From assembly GCF_026230105.1 (NCBI RefSeq), contig NC_079476.1, positions 26,464,559 through 26,528,558 on the forward strand: a DNA stretch of 64,000 bases, in the 5' to 3' direction. Numbering within the stretch: the first letter of the stretch is position 1; the number at the start of each line of letters is the position of its first letter. The notes under the pieces were generated by a model, which saw only the letters and a program-made list of their open reading frames with translations, did no database searches and had not been told where the DNA came from. Positions 48,940 to 60,556 of the stretch are shown here, one piece after another. A program made the translations under genes and the position numbers. Source of the stretch: Diorhabda sublineata (taxonomy: Eukaryota > Arthropoda > Insecta > Coleoptera > Chrysomelidae).

Positions 48940-49835
48940 CTTGATTAAATTTGAAGCCTTGTATTTCCAAACCCATGACTCCAAGCATATTTTTAATTTT
49001 TTTCCTTATACAAATAACTTTTAGAAATAATTATCTAAAATTTGAGCCCAATATTCTGAATATTTCAACCTAATTCATTATTTGAAACGAGCATTAGTTT
49101 GATCTTTGATCTCTAAAACGATTACTCCAAGCAACTTTTTAATTTCTGTTCTTACATAAATACCTCTTAAAAACATCAATACGAAATTTGAATTCAATAT
49201 TACAATTGTTTGAGCCTAATTCATTATTTGAAACGAGCATTAGTTTTAAATTGAAACCTGGGCAACTTTGAAGCTTTATATCTCCAAAACCATGATCTCA
49301 AGCAACTTTTTAATTTTTTTCCTTATACAAATAACTTTTAAGAATAATTATCTCAAATTTGAGCTCAATATTTCAATTATTTCAACCTAATTTATTATTT
49401 GAAACCAGCATTTGTTTTAAATTGAAACTTGAGCAACTTTGAAGCTTTATATCTCTAAAACTATTACTCCAAGCAAATTTTTAATTTCTTTTCTCACATA
49501 AATACCTCTTAAAAACATCAATTTGAAATTTGAACTCAATATTACAATTGTTTGAGCATAATTTATTATTTGAAACCAGCATTTGTTTTAAATTGAAACT
49601 TGAGCAACTTTGAAGCCTTATATCTCTAAAACAATTACTCCAAGCAAATTTTTGATTTATTTCCTTATGTAAATTTCTCTTAACAATATCAATTTGAAAT
49701 TTGAACTCAATATTACAATTATTTGAGTCTTATTTACTTTTTGAAACGAGCGTATGTTTTAAATTGAAACTTGAGCAACTTTGAAGCCTTATATTTCAAA
49801 AATTATGACTCCAAGCAACATCCTGATCAGTCTTC
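48940..49835 (+). repeat. tandem array, 171-bp monomers, about 5 copies
   Basis: The phrase gaagc(t/c)ttatatctc recurs at 49270, 49441, 49612 and 49783 (period 171); earlier copies near 48956 and 49108 are more diverged. Each monomer also has tactccaagcaa, ttccttat(a/g) and a ttgaaacttgagcaactt block. Non-coding. Confidence 0.9.
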
Positions 49836-51297
49836 ACATGAAAAGGTCCTTTAAGAACACATTCTTGTAATTTAAGCGTAAAGCTTTTACTTGTATGACT
49901 ACCAGTAGAACAAAAAGTGACTTGGAATGAACTAAATATTCTCGATTCTGCTTATAAAAAAATTTCTATTTCAATTAGTCTGCTATTCACTGTATATTTG
50001 AATCATGAATCGTGATAATTGCATACATTTGAATCCATTTTTTGTCGATTGCATCGGAATATTGTGCATGTGCGAAATAACACCAACTGATAAAAATTCC
50101 TCATCCACCCTATAAGAAATATTGCGATGGCGTTAATAAATTAGGGTTAAAGTGCTAACAAGACGAAAAAAGGGATTTTTTAATAAGACACGCAACAATA
50201 TGTTAATAAATCGACTCGAATTTCCATACCTATTACTCCGGTAAGACAGCCATCAAAAATTTACAATTCAAATTACAATTGAAATTAATAAAATGAGTCT
50301 AAGACCATTTGTCTTGTAGAATAAAGACACGGGAATTGTTTGAAACCGAAATGAAATATTGACCAGTTTTTTTTGAAATACAAACAATCTAGAATATTCT
50401 ACGAAAACTAATACACTCAATTTCTTAAAAGTTGTTTACCAAATTGAATGCAGAAGAATTTTCGATAATATCATTGAAGAATATCTTGCTAGTTGGCTAC
50501 GTTTGATTCGAAGAAACTCCAAGAAGTTGTTGCAAGACTTTGAATCAAATCCCCGTCGAATGATTAACAATTTATACTATACATAATCACAAAACCGAAA
50601 TTTTCCTGTCTCCCAGTGGAAAACTAAGAAACGCCTTTTCAGCAAGAAAAAATCAAAAAAGATTTTCAAATGTGAAAGTTACAGATTTAAATCCAATTAA
50701 AATATTTGATTGAAGAAAATTATTTTTGTTTACCTTTATTTCAATCTCTAGTACAACCTAACCTAACTTAACCTAACCTAACCTAACTTTACGAAACTAA
50801 TTAAATTCTCATTTTATGTATTGCCTTTTCGTGAAAGTAATAATGTAAATGTCATTATTAGAAAAGCGATAGACGAGAAAGTTTTTATATATATCACATT
50901 TTTCAAAAAATTCAAATATTTTCAGTTCTCAACTATTTACTATGTTTTTGAACATTATTAAATGAAACTATGAAAGTTTTAACCTAGTTTTTGAACTGCC
51001 TAGGATATTAATAATCTTTCATTGATGAAAATATCCACTTCACTTGATGACCCCAATAATATCACCAAGAATTTAATGAATTCAATTTTTCTCATGATCC
51101 ATTCCCAAATCATCATAATTTTTAACGCCTGTATAATTAATGACATAGATATTCATTTGGTATCAATAAAATCACATTAAATATGTCTTAAAATCTATCG
51201 GAATGAACTTTAAATCAATTACCACTTTAATAAACATTTCGTTTCAAAGTGGCACTTTTCCAAATTGCCTAAAATCAGTTTCCGCTCGTTTTTTGCA
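49836..51297. other. no gene seen, apart from a telomere-like run
   Basis: AT-rich; contains the CCTAA run at 50755-50788, listed separately. Confidence 0.45.
50755..50788 (+). repeat. short interstitial CCTAA (TTAGG) run
   Basis: About seven tandem CCTAA units, some altered to CTTAA. TTAGG is the ancestral insect telomere repeat, and short internal runs like this are common in insect genomes. It is far too short to be a telomere. Confidence 0.7.
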
Positions 51298-51358
51298 TTA
51301 TAATTCTGTTTCTTCATTTTCGTCATCTTCCATTTCATTTTCTTCGTCTGCACTTACT
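51298..51358 (-). CDS. possible terminal exon encoding an acidic tail (weak)
   Basis: After a possible acceptor (..attctgttag), the minus strand reads VSADEENEMEDDENEETEL and then a stop at 51300-51298. A dense run of Glu/Asp codons in otherwise AT-rich non-coding DNA is unusual and looks like the C-terminus of a nuclear protein. Against it, no upstream exon was found, the 159-bp satellite lies immediately upstream, no clear AATAAA follows, and the start of the segment (AGTAAGT) would equally make a donor site. It cannot be the 3' end of the hnRNP C-like gene, which lies downstream. Confidence 0.2.
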
Positions 51359-51447
51359 CTAACAGAATAATTTTGAATATTTGTGTATAATTATTGCCTG
51401 CACATTGCAGTGGAATTTCTTTAAGCTACGCCAAGCAAATGTGTCAA

Positions 51448-52605
51448 AAAATTCCACGGGATTCTGGAAGGCGACGTAGATGTCTGCCAATATGTTTACT
51501 TTATACCTGGTAACACCAGGTACCTCGCAGGATATGTCTGTGGGGATTATCGACTTCAGAAATCTCGAAAGCCTCCAGGATGTATATTCTTGATCAATTT
51601 CATAAAAAATGTCCACGAGATTCTAGACGACGATGTAGATGTCTGCCAATATGTGTACTATGTACCTGGTAACACCAGGTACCTCCTAGAATATGTCGAT
51701 GGGGATTATCGACTTCAGTAATCTCGAAAGCCTCCAGGATGTATATTCTTGATCAATTTCATAAAAAATATCCACGAGATTCTAGAAGACGATGTAGATG
51801 TCTGCCAATATGTGTACTATGTACCAGGTAGCACCAGGTACCTCGCAGGATATGTCCGTGGGGATTATCGACTTCAGAAATCTCGAAAGCCTCCAGGATG
51901 TATATTCTTGATCAATTTCATAAAAAATGTCCACGAGATTCTAGACGACGATGTAGATGTCTGCCAATATGTGTACTATGTACCTGGTAACACCAGGTAC
52001 CTCCTAGAATATGTCGATGGGGATTATCGACTTCAGTAATCTCGAAAGCCTCCAGGATGTATATTCTTGATCAATTTCATAAAAAATATCCACGAGATTC
52101 TAGAAGACGATGTAGATGTCTGCCAATATGTGTACTATGTACCAGGTAGCACCAGGTACCTCGCAGGATATGTCCGTGGGGATTATCGACTTCAGAAATC
52201 TCCAAAGCCTCCAGGATGTATATTCTTGATCAATTTCATAAAAAATGTCCACGAGATTCTAGAAGACGATGTAGATGTCTGCCAATTTGTTTACTAGGTA
52301 CCTGGTAGCACCAGATACCTCGCAGGATATGTCTGTGGAGATTATCGACTTCAGTAATCTCGAAAGCCTCCAGGATGTATATTCTTGATCAATTTCATAA
52401 AAAATATCCACGAGATTCTAGAAGACGATGTAGATGTCTGCCAATATGTGTACTATGTACCAGGTAGCACCAGGTACCTCGCAGGATATGTCCGTGGGGA
52501 TTATCGACTTCAGAAATCTCCAAAGCCTCCAGGATGTATATATTGATCAATTTTACAACAAATTTCCACGGGATTCTACAAGACGATGTAGATGTCTGCC
52601 AATCA
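51448..52605 (+). repeat. satellite array, 159-bp monomers in a dimeric arrangement
   Basis: The phrase gtctgccaa recurs at 51482, 51641, 51800, 51959, 52118, 52277, 52436 and 52594 (period 159 = 53 codons). Alternate monomers carry cagaaatct or cagtaatct (no stop or stop), which gives a 318-bp dimer. The plus-strand frame stays open through two monomers (..CQYVYYVPGSTRYLAGYV..). Each monomer contains a near-perfect hairpin, tacctggt-aac-accaggta. No protein family recognised. Confidence 0.95.
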
Positions 52606-53286
52606 GAAACTTTCCTGAGGCAATTCCAAATCGAATGCACTTTATTGCATCTTGATCTGTCGTCGTACTGCCCACGGTTTTGCCCCTTTTAGTGCTTAAT
52701 TTCTATTCGCTTTAGACCTTTCGGTGGCGCTTGTTGATTAATTTCTGCACAGTTCTGTATCTTAAAGAGATAACTAGCTGTTAATTCATCATATTTTTAA
52801 TCTAAAATAGATATTGTAAACGAATTACATGAATTAGCTAATGAAAATATCAATTTTCAAAGTTATACGCGTGGTAATTGATACAAATATATCAACTGGG
52901 GGGTGAGTACTTCGCATTTAATCCTTATAAAGCAACATGTTTAATTACATTCTCGAAACAAAACGCGAAGGGTTTGTAAGACAAAAGCGACACATTATAT
53001 AGGCAGCGAAAACAAAACATGCCGACAGCTATCTATGAGGAGGCGAAGGAAACAGGCTTGTCATAACTTACCGTTTATATACATTCATTGCAAGTGTTTT
53101 GAAATATTTCATCGAGTTTCAAGAACGTGACCTACGAGGACTCGAAATAATATAGTCGTGGTGTTAAGAGATCTCGATTTTAGAATTTAATTTACATATA
53201 ACTTCAGAGGGAAACTTGAAATATGTTTCACTGGATTACTCTGGACTATTCTATTTAAATTACACTGTTTATATCAAATTTAAACC
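52606..53286. other. balanced-composition flank of the 159-bp array, unassigned
   Basis: 52640-52760 is clearly less AT-rich than its surroundings. On the minus strand it reads RTVQKLINKRHRKV, a stop, then KLSTKRGKTVGSTTTDQDAI and KCIRFGIASGKF. It looks like decayed coding sequence, but I cannot name a family. The rest is AT-rich. Confidence 0.3.
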
Positions 53287-54168
53287 TACAGGGTGTACCA
53301 CGACGAGTTAAAACTATCTGTATATGACAAAATCATGAAGTCGACTGTAACTTTGTTATTTTAAATAGAACAATATATTTTTGAAATCATCGTAAAATTT
53401 TGGTACAATTTTGTCAGAACACTTTTTTCAAAAAATGCATAATTTTTGAGTTATTAATTTTTTTGTAAAAAATTTCAACCCGTGCAGACCCTTATAAATT
53501 ATTTTTTTACGAGAATACCCTTAAAGATATGAAAATGGTTTTTATTTGGTTGCTACTAGCAAACTTAGATGTATTTGGTAAAACATTTTTCCTTTTATAC
53601 AGGGTGTGTATAAAATCTGCTCAAAATTTAACTTCATAAATATCAAATTTTCAAATAGAACACCCTGTATATTAATATATTTTTAAAACCTACGTAAAAT
53701 TTTGGTATAATTTTGTCTATAAACTTATTTTGAAAAATGCATACTTTTTAAGTTATTAATTTTTTTGTAAAAAATTTCAACCCTTGCACACCCTTATAAA
53801 TTATTTTTCTACGAGAATACCCTTAAAGATATGAAAATGGTTTTTATTTGGTTGCTACTAGCAAACTCAGACGTATTGAAATCTCTATAAAAAAATTTTT
53901 CATTTTATATAGGGTGTGTATAAAAATTGTTCAAATTTTAACTTAACATAAATATCAATATTTAAATAGAACCACCCGTTTTTTTCTATTTTAATACGTT
54001 CAGGAGTAACAAATAAGGCCTGTAAATAGCAGCAAATAAAGTATATACTCTTGCAGAAACCAAAGTCGCCCATCTTTGAAAATATTTTAGTTAAAAAGAT
54101 CGTATCCGAAAACCCAAAAGTATAAATATTTTGCCATATACAGATAGTTTTATCTGGGATACTCTGTA
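53287..54168. mobile_element. non-autonomous element with inverted ends and an internal 309-bp tandem repeat
   Basis: The left end tacagggtgtaccacgacga, followed by gttaaaactatctgtatatg, is mirrored at 54130-54168, whose reverse complement reads tacagagtatcccagat and then aaaactatctgtatatgg. The imperfect inverted repeats are about 35-40 bp. Inside, a roughly 309-bp unit repeats about 2.3 times. Shared phrases are taaaattttggta, aacccttgca/aacccgtgca and ggtttttatttggttgctac, and acagggtgtgtataaaa marks the junctions at about 53597 and 53906. A minus-strand open frame (53900-54238) overlaps the right end but extends beyond it. No transposase. Confidence 0.7.
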
Positions 54169-55049
54169 TACTAGGATCACCAAATAATAAAATGTGAATG
54201 AAAAAATAATGAGTGGTTAGTTGTTTTTCTGATATCATAAGAAGTAAAAAAAATCACAGCTAAATTTAGACTTCTAATTCCGCAATGGGTCCACAAGAGA
54301 CTCGACGGGGGTCTAAGTTAGACATGACAAAGTATAGTGGTCCATAATCGTAAACTGGACTCTATGAGTAAGTTAATTTCTTCAATATAAACAGATGATA
54401 TCTCAAGAATCTCAGCGAAATTACTTGTATAGTCTATATTGACTTGCCCATGCCGCGCCGGCCGCCGAAGAGTCCGCAACATTGAATGAAAAATATGAAA
54501 TGAGATCCGTCGCGTACAGTACTTTAGCTTCAACGTCTAAAAGCATCGATGACAGCTTGAAGTATCTCACTACTTATAAAAAAAAAATTAAAAAACCACA
54601 CACCATTGGAGAACAGTTAATTTTACTCGATTTCAAAGAGATTTTAGAAACACACTGAAAATAATTCCTTTGAGTAACAACACTGTATAAAGACGTATTG
54701 ACTCTTTGACTCAATTTTAGAGTTTCTGAAAGGTGAAGATTCCTTCATAAAGCTTCTTCATTGATGTGGAACCTTTCGATCAAATTTTCCGTAAAAAATC
54801 CACCATATTATGAAGTTGAATGTTCCATAAAATTTGTGAAAGAAACTAGTGGAATTTTCACTATAAACAAAAAAATCTGATGTAAATTGTCATTTTTAAT
54901 AAAGTGGAAAGCTATTATTGAAACGATCTCACATATCCTGCGGGGTGAATACAAATGCGACGTTGAGGGAAAAATTCGTAGCCCAGGCATCATAGAAAAC
55001 CTCCATTTTGTCTTTGTTTTTGTTGGGAAATCGTTATGGAAACCAACAG
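54169..55049. other. no gene recognised
   Basis: Short GC-rich spot at 54450-54475 (gccgcgccggccgccg). No domain recognised on either strand. Confidence 0.45.
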
Positions 55050-55480
55050 AAGCTCATGTCGAGTATAATCGACTAAAACATCCATGGACTTTCTCATTTC
55101 TCAATGGTATCTGTCCAAGCACTGAATATCCAGTTTTTTCTGTAGTCGGTAAAACTTTTATATACTGAGGTACCTTTGACAAGGGCCAATGTTTGCTGAA
55201 AGATTTTACTAGCGTCTTTTCGACATGTTTTTTGAAGCTGAGTTTCGTTTCCTTGGACATTCCCAGGCGTTATCTCTAGACGTTTAGTTTCAAGCTAGTT
55301 TCCTTCGATTGCAGTGGTATATTAGCCCGGTTGTTTTTATACTAATAAGGCAATGTCGTCTGCAAAGCTAATTAGGAAGTAATTCCTTGTAGTATCCTTA
55401 TTTTAAAGAGTCCATCATACAAGGTATTCCTAGGACTGATCTTTATCGAACCCGACTACTTACATTGAAGATCTTTGGCT
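55050..55480 (-). mobile_element. R1-like LINE reverse transcriptase scrap
   Basis: The minus strand reads LYDGLFKIRILQGITS and then, after a frame change, ISFADDIALLV (about 55373-55341). This is the RT block LYDG.L....P.G....FADD.AL, with both catalytic Asp of FADD intact. Downstream (55260-55054) a piece reading LSFKKHVEKTLVKSF resembles the L.F..H......KA segment that follows in R1 elements. Frameshifts and stops throughout. Confidence 0.65.
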
Positions 55481-57385
55481 AATTTCAATTTTTATCCATC
55501 GCATTTAGCCTTATTTTGAGAATTTTTTTATTACATTGCTCAATGAATCAATTATTTAGACTGTACGTACTGATTTGAAAAAGATTTCGACTCATTTTAC
55601 CAAAAAAATGAAGATTGAATTATTCTAAACATAAATTTAAAAAAAATATATCACATTGCATATATTTGGGACAACCTTTATATCAAACTGTAACGATACT
55701 AAAAATTTAAATTAGAATAATCAACCCAAACTGATTGTGACTAAATTTATGAATTTCAAGATTCAAGATCATAATAATTGAGTATGCTTCTGCCAGGTAA
55801 AAAAAAACGTATATTAATAAAGTTCTGAAAATAAAATAGGTGAGAAAATTAGACTAAATTATTTTTGGACTACAATATAAATAGTTCACGAACTAACTGT
55901 GGCTGTGGTTGTCTCATAATCTTGTTTCACATTTTTAATCCGCGTTTATAATAATAAAATTAGTCTGCGTAAATATTTTATTAATGATTTTATAGTTTTT
56001 TTCTGCTTGTTTTGTATTCGAAAATGGAAAACAGATATTATAACTTGTTCTATATTGCAACAAGTCGAAGTACTAAAAGAATTTTGTAATTTTTAAATGA
56101 ATATTTTCAAGTTTTTTAGATTTTCACTAAATATCATGATTTTCCAGTTTCGTCTTTAAATTTCTGATAACTCGTTTATGATGGTATCTATCATATTCTG
56201 TGTAGACAAATTAGGTTCTGATAACTTCTAAACTACTCTTCGTATCTCGTATTTTTCAACCATCATTTTCTTATATCTTTTTCTTTGATTAACTGTGATT
56301 TAATACACAAAATGCATAGAACAAATTGTATATTTTGCATTCTAGGAATTCATCAGCACAAGTCGTTTTGATCCATGTCGAAAGTCATATGTCAGATGTC
56401 AAACTTTATGAGGGCAATGTCAGATTTAACGTATTCAGTGTTGTCGTATCTCAGAATTGTAATCAAAATTAGTATTTAGACATTTTAAAAGAATAAATTC
56501 GTTGCTTCTTTTCTCTTTGTATCGCTAAAAATACTGATTTTTCTCAAAAAAATCGAAATAATTTATGGTAAAAATTTAATGAATCTCTTTTCTGATTGAA
56601 AAAGCAACAAAACAATTTATACAGAGTGATAAGAAATTGAATTTCAACCAAATTCAAAGAAATCTGTATTACAGACTGTTTAGTTGATAACTGCAAGCAA
56701 AAAATCAATCAAAATTTTTATCATTTTCGCATTTTGTGTAGAAAAATCAACATCAACATTAAATAATTCAGTTCGGGGTAAAAATTTTTGTTAATTTTGC
56801 AAATACGAGATCTATTTCTAATGGTGAAGGGCTAGTTATTTAAGATCTGGAAAACCTTCAAATATTTCTTAATTTTATTTTCCTATTAAGTTGATTATAA
56901 TAAATAGATATTCAAAACACGTTATCCAATTTCTAAAGTTAATTTTTTATGAAAGAAAAAACTTTAAAATCCTTATTTACACGGATCTAAATAGAAAAAT
57001 ATCGAGTACAGATAATTTTTCTTAGTGTACGCTAATTCCCCCACCGATTGCTTACGTTTCGTGTCTAGAACAACTAAAGTCAGAGAAAATAACAACCGTA
57101 AAACGAAGATGGACGATAAACAGAAACCTTACGGATAGCGAAGCGAAGTAATTAATATGCACATCATTGCGTGCAACCCTAAGGGCAAAATACTTTGAAG
57201 GAAGTTGTACTACGAAACGTGCATATGCTAAATTGATACGTTATCATGTAGATACACTGCAGTTCCTTGTTTTTTGCGATAACTACAAGAACAACTACGA
57301 AGATATAGAGAATTTATAAAAGGTTAACAACCAAAAAAAGGAGATCAGAACTGAAAGGCATTTGTCAGGTAGTCCGGAATGTTTG
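55481..57385. other. no gene recognised
   Basis: AT-rich to about 57000. A more balanced, coding-looking stretch at 57040-57380 leads into the LINE-derived array (minus or plus frames broken). It may be more of the same LINE or another repeat; not identified. Confidence 0.4.
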
Positions 57386-59640
57386 TAAGCAGAAATCTAA
57401 GCCTCCAAGATTCATGGAATGTTATGTGTGGTCAGTTCTGCTGGAAACTTTGACCTTGAAGGCTCAAATGATAAAAAAACTTGAGATGTGGCTCTATAGA
57501 CGCATCCTGAAGATACTCCTGACGCAAAAGAAAGCTGTTGACAATTACTAAACAGAAATCTAAGCCTCTACGTCAGAATAGGATTAATGGAATATTATGT
57601 GTGGTCAGTATTGCTGGAAACTTGTACCTTGGAAGCTCAAATGATCAAAAAACTTGAGATGTGGCTCTATAGACGTATCCTGAAGATACTCCGGACGCAA
57701 AAGAAAGCTGTTGACAATTACTAAACAGAAATCTAAACCTCTACGTAAGAATAGGATTCATGGAATGTTATGTGTGGTCAGTATTGCTGGAAACTTGTAC
57801 CTTGGAAGCTCAAATGATCAAAAAACTTGAGGCATTTGAGACGTGGCTCTATAGATGCATCCTGAAGATACTCCGGACGCAAAAGAAAGCTGTTGACAAT
57901 CATTAAACAGAAATCTAAATCTCCAGAATTCATGGAATGTTATGTGTGGTCAGTTCTGCTGGAAACTTTGACCTTGAAGGCTCAAATGATAAAAAAACTT
58001 GAGATGTGGCTCTATAGACGCATCCTGAAGATACTCCTGACGCAAAAGAAAGCTGTTGACAATTACTAAACAGAAATCTAAACCTCTACGTCAGAATAGG
58101 ATTAATGGAATATTATGTGTGGTCAGTATTGCTGGAAACTTGTACCTTGGAAGCTCAAATGATCAAAAAACTTGAGATGTGGCTCTATAGACGTATCCTG
58201 AAGATACTCCGGACGCAAAAGAAAGCTGTTGACAATTACTAAACAGAAATCTAAACCTCTACGTAAGAATAGGATTCATGGAATGTTATGTGTGGTCAGT
58301 ATTGCTGGAAACTTGTACCTTGGAAGCTCAAATGATCAAAAAACTTGAGGCATTTGAGACGTGGCTCTATAGATGCATCCTGAAGATACTCCGGACGCAA
58401 AAGAAAGCTGTTGACAATCATTAAACAGAAATCTAAATCTCCAGAATTCATGGAATGTTATGTGTGGTCAGTTCTGCTGGAAACTTTGACCTTGAAGGCT
58501 CAAATGATAAAAAAACTTGAGATGTGGCTCTATAGACGCATCCTGAAGATACTCCTGACGCAAAAGAAAGCTGTTGACAATTACTAAACAGAAATCTAAA
58601 CCTCTACGTCAGAATAGGATTAATGGAATATTATGTGTGGTCAGTATTGCTGGAAACTTGTACCTTGGAAGCTCAAATGATCAAAAAACTTGAGGCATTT
58701 GAGACGTGGCTCTATAGATGCATCCTGAAGATACTCCGGACGCAAAAGAAAGCTGTTGACAATCATTAAACAGAAATCTAAATCTCCAGAATTCATGGAA
58801 TGTTATGTGTGGTCAGTTCTGCTGGAAACTTTGACCTTGAAGGCTCAAATGATCAAAAAACTTGAGATGTGGCTCTATAGACGTATCCTGAAGATACTCC
58901 GGACGCAAAAGAAAGCTGTTGACAATTACTAAACAGAAATCTAAACCTCTACGTCAGAATAGGATTCATGGAATGTTATGTGTGGTCAGTATTGCTGGAA
59001 ACTTGTACCTTGGAAGCTCAAATGATCAAAAAACTTGAGGCATTTGAGACGTGGCTCTATAGACGCATCCTGAAGATACTCCGGACGCAAAAGAAAGCTG
59101 TTGACAATTATTAAACAGAAATCTAAACCTCTACGTCAGAATAGGATTCATGGAATGTTATGTGTGGTCAGTATTGCTGGAAACTTGTACCTTGGAAGCT
59201 CAAATGATCAAAAAACTTGAGGCATTTGAGACGTGGCTCTATAGACGCATCCTGAAGATACTCCGGACGCAAAAGAAAGCTGTTGACAATTATTAAACAG
59301 AAATCTAAACCTCTACGTCAGAATAGGATTCATGGAATGTTATGTGTGGTCAGTATTGCTGGAAACTTGTACCTTGGAAGCTCAAATGATCAAAAAACTT
59401 GAGGCAATTGAGACGTGGCTCTATAGATGTATCCTGAAGATACTCCGGACGCAAAAGAAAACTGTTGACAATCATTAAACAGAAATCTAAATCTCCAGAA
59501 TTCATGGAATGTTATGTGTGGTCAGTTCTGCTGGAAACTTTGACCTTGAAGGCTCAAATGATAAAAAAACTTGAGATGTGGCTCTATAGACGTATCCTGA
59601 AGATACCCTGGACGCAAAAGAAAGCTGTTGACAATTATTA
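57386..59640 (+). repeat. satellite array made from a LINE ORF2 fragment, trimeric higher-order repeat
   Basis: Thirteen monomers of about 165-183 bp, each starting near aaacagaaatcta. The plus strand of each encodes the LINE segment MECYVWSVLLET.TLEAQMIK, then KLEAFETWLYRRILKIL. This is the ML.CYVWSVLLYG.E.WTL....KLEAFE.W.YRR.LKI domain, including the LEAF core. Three types are distinguishable. A has ctgctggaaactttgacc. B has attaatggaatattatg. C keeps the 9-bp gcatttgag insert (AFE). They follow A-B-C, A-B-C with period 518-519 bp (A at 57386, 57905, 58423), then become irregular (B/C, A, C, C, C, A). Confidence 0.95.
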
Positions 59641-59944
59641 AGATAAGAAAAACATCAAACAAGCTCAACATAAAATAAAAGCCTAAAAACTGGATATTTT
59701 TAAAGTTGTTAGTACAAATATAAAAAAATGTGAATGATAGATTTTGTGTTTAAAAAGAAAAGACAATATATGATTTTCTATTAGTATTTCGATTATCTTC
59801 TATTAGATAAGTATTTTTTCGCCACCCTTGTACAAGGAAACAATTATATCTGTACTAAACTAGAAAGCTAAAGAAAGGATCAAAGGATTCGTTGATTATA
59901 GAATACGAAACGTTAATCAACACTTCTGGAAAATTTTAAAAAAG

Positions 59945-60556
59945 TTTTCTTGATGAAACAACATTTTTTTTTAGTCAAATACGGCTGTTTTTGCTCAATT
60001 CCTTGGTTCATTATTTCATTCAACTTTATTTTTGTGAAACGGTACCAAAAACTTGATGGAAACATCTTCGTGAAGGTGTTTTTAATCCTTTGTACATCAA
60101 TCTTATATACAACATATCATGTCTAAATTTCCAGTTTATGTAGGATGTACCGTATTTTTTGAAATGTCTACTAATTCTTCTAGCTCGGGCATTTCCAGTC
60201 GACGATTATCCAGTGGATTTATTTCAACATTTCTGGAGTCGTGACCTCATTTGATCGACCACTGCGTTGCTAGTCTTCACAGAACGTAAGGTCTCGTTTA
60301 AACTTTGCTACCCAATATTTTACTGTTGATAACGAAGGAAAAGACTCAACCAGAGTAGAATCTAGCTCAGTTTTTATATTGTTTGGTTTAAAGCCTTTCA
60401 AATAAAAGTATTCTATCAAATAACGATGAATGACTGCCAAGCAAATACTAAACAACTTGATGTCTTCAAACTTGAGGTATATACTGTAAAGATTTTGTAC
60501 TTTTTCAAGCAACTACCACCATCTCTAGGTCAGGCTAGGTAATTGTGAGATCTGTA
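59945..60556 (-). mobile_element. mariner, 5' half with intact-looking N-terminus, then decayed
   Basis: Starting at 60556 (terminal-repeat-like sequence), the minus strand gives an open frame from 60512. It includes FEDIKLFSICLAVIHRYLIE, YFYLKGFKPNNIKTELDSTL and STVKYWVAKFKRDLTFCED, then a stop. This is the first helix-turn-helix of a mariner transposase (.YL.LKG....EI..EL...LG...PS.STVKYWV.EFKRGRTS.ED). The frame resumes with QRSGRSNEVTTPEMLK. Further on, only pieces such as EQKQPYLTKKK (before the missing FHQDN) remain. It is the best-preserved N-terminus of this mariner family in the window. Confidence 0.85.

Noticed and set aside
50755..50788. Telomere or chromosome end
   Set aside because: Only about seven imperfect CCTAA units, with ordinary AT-rich DNA on both sides.
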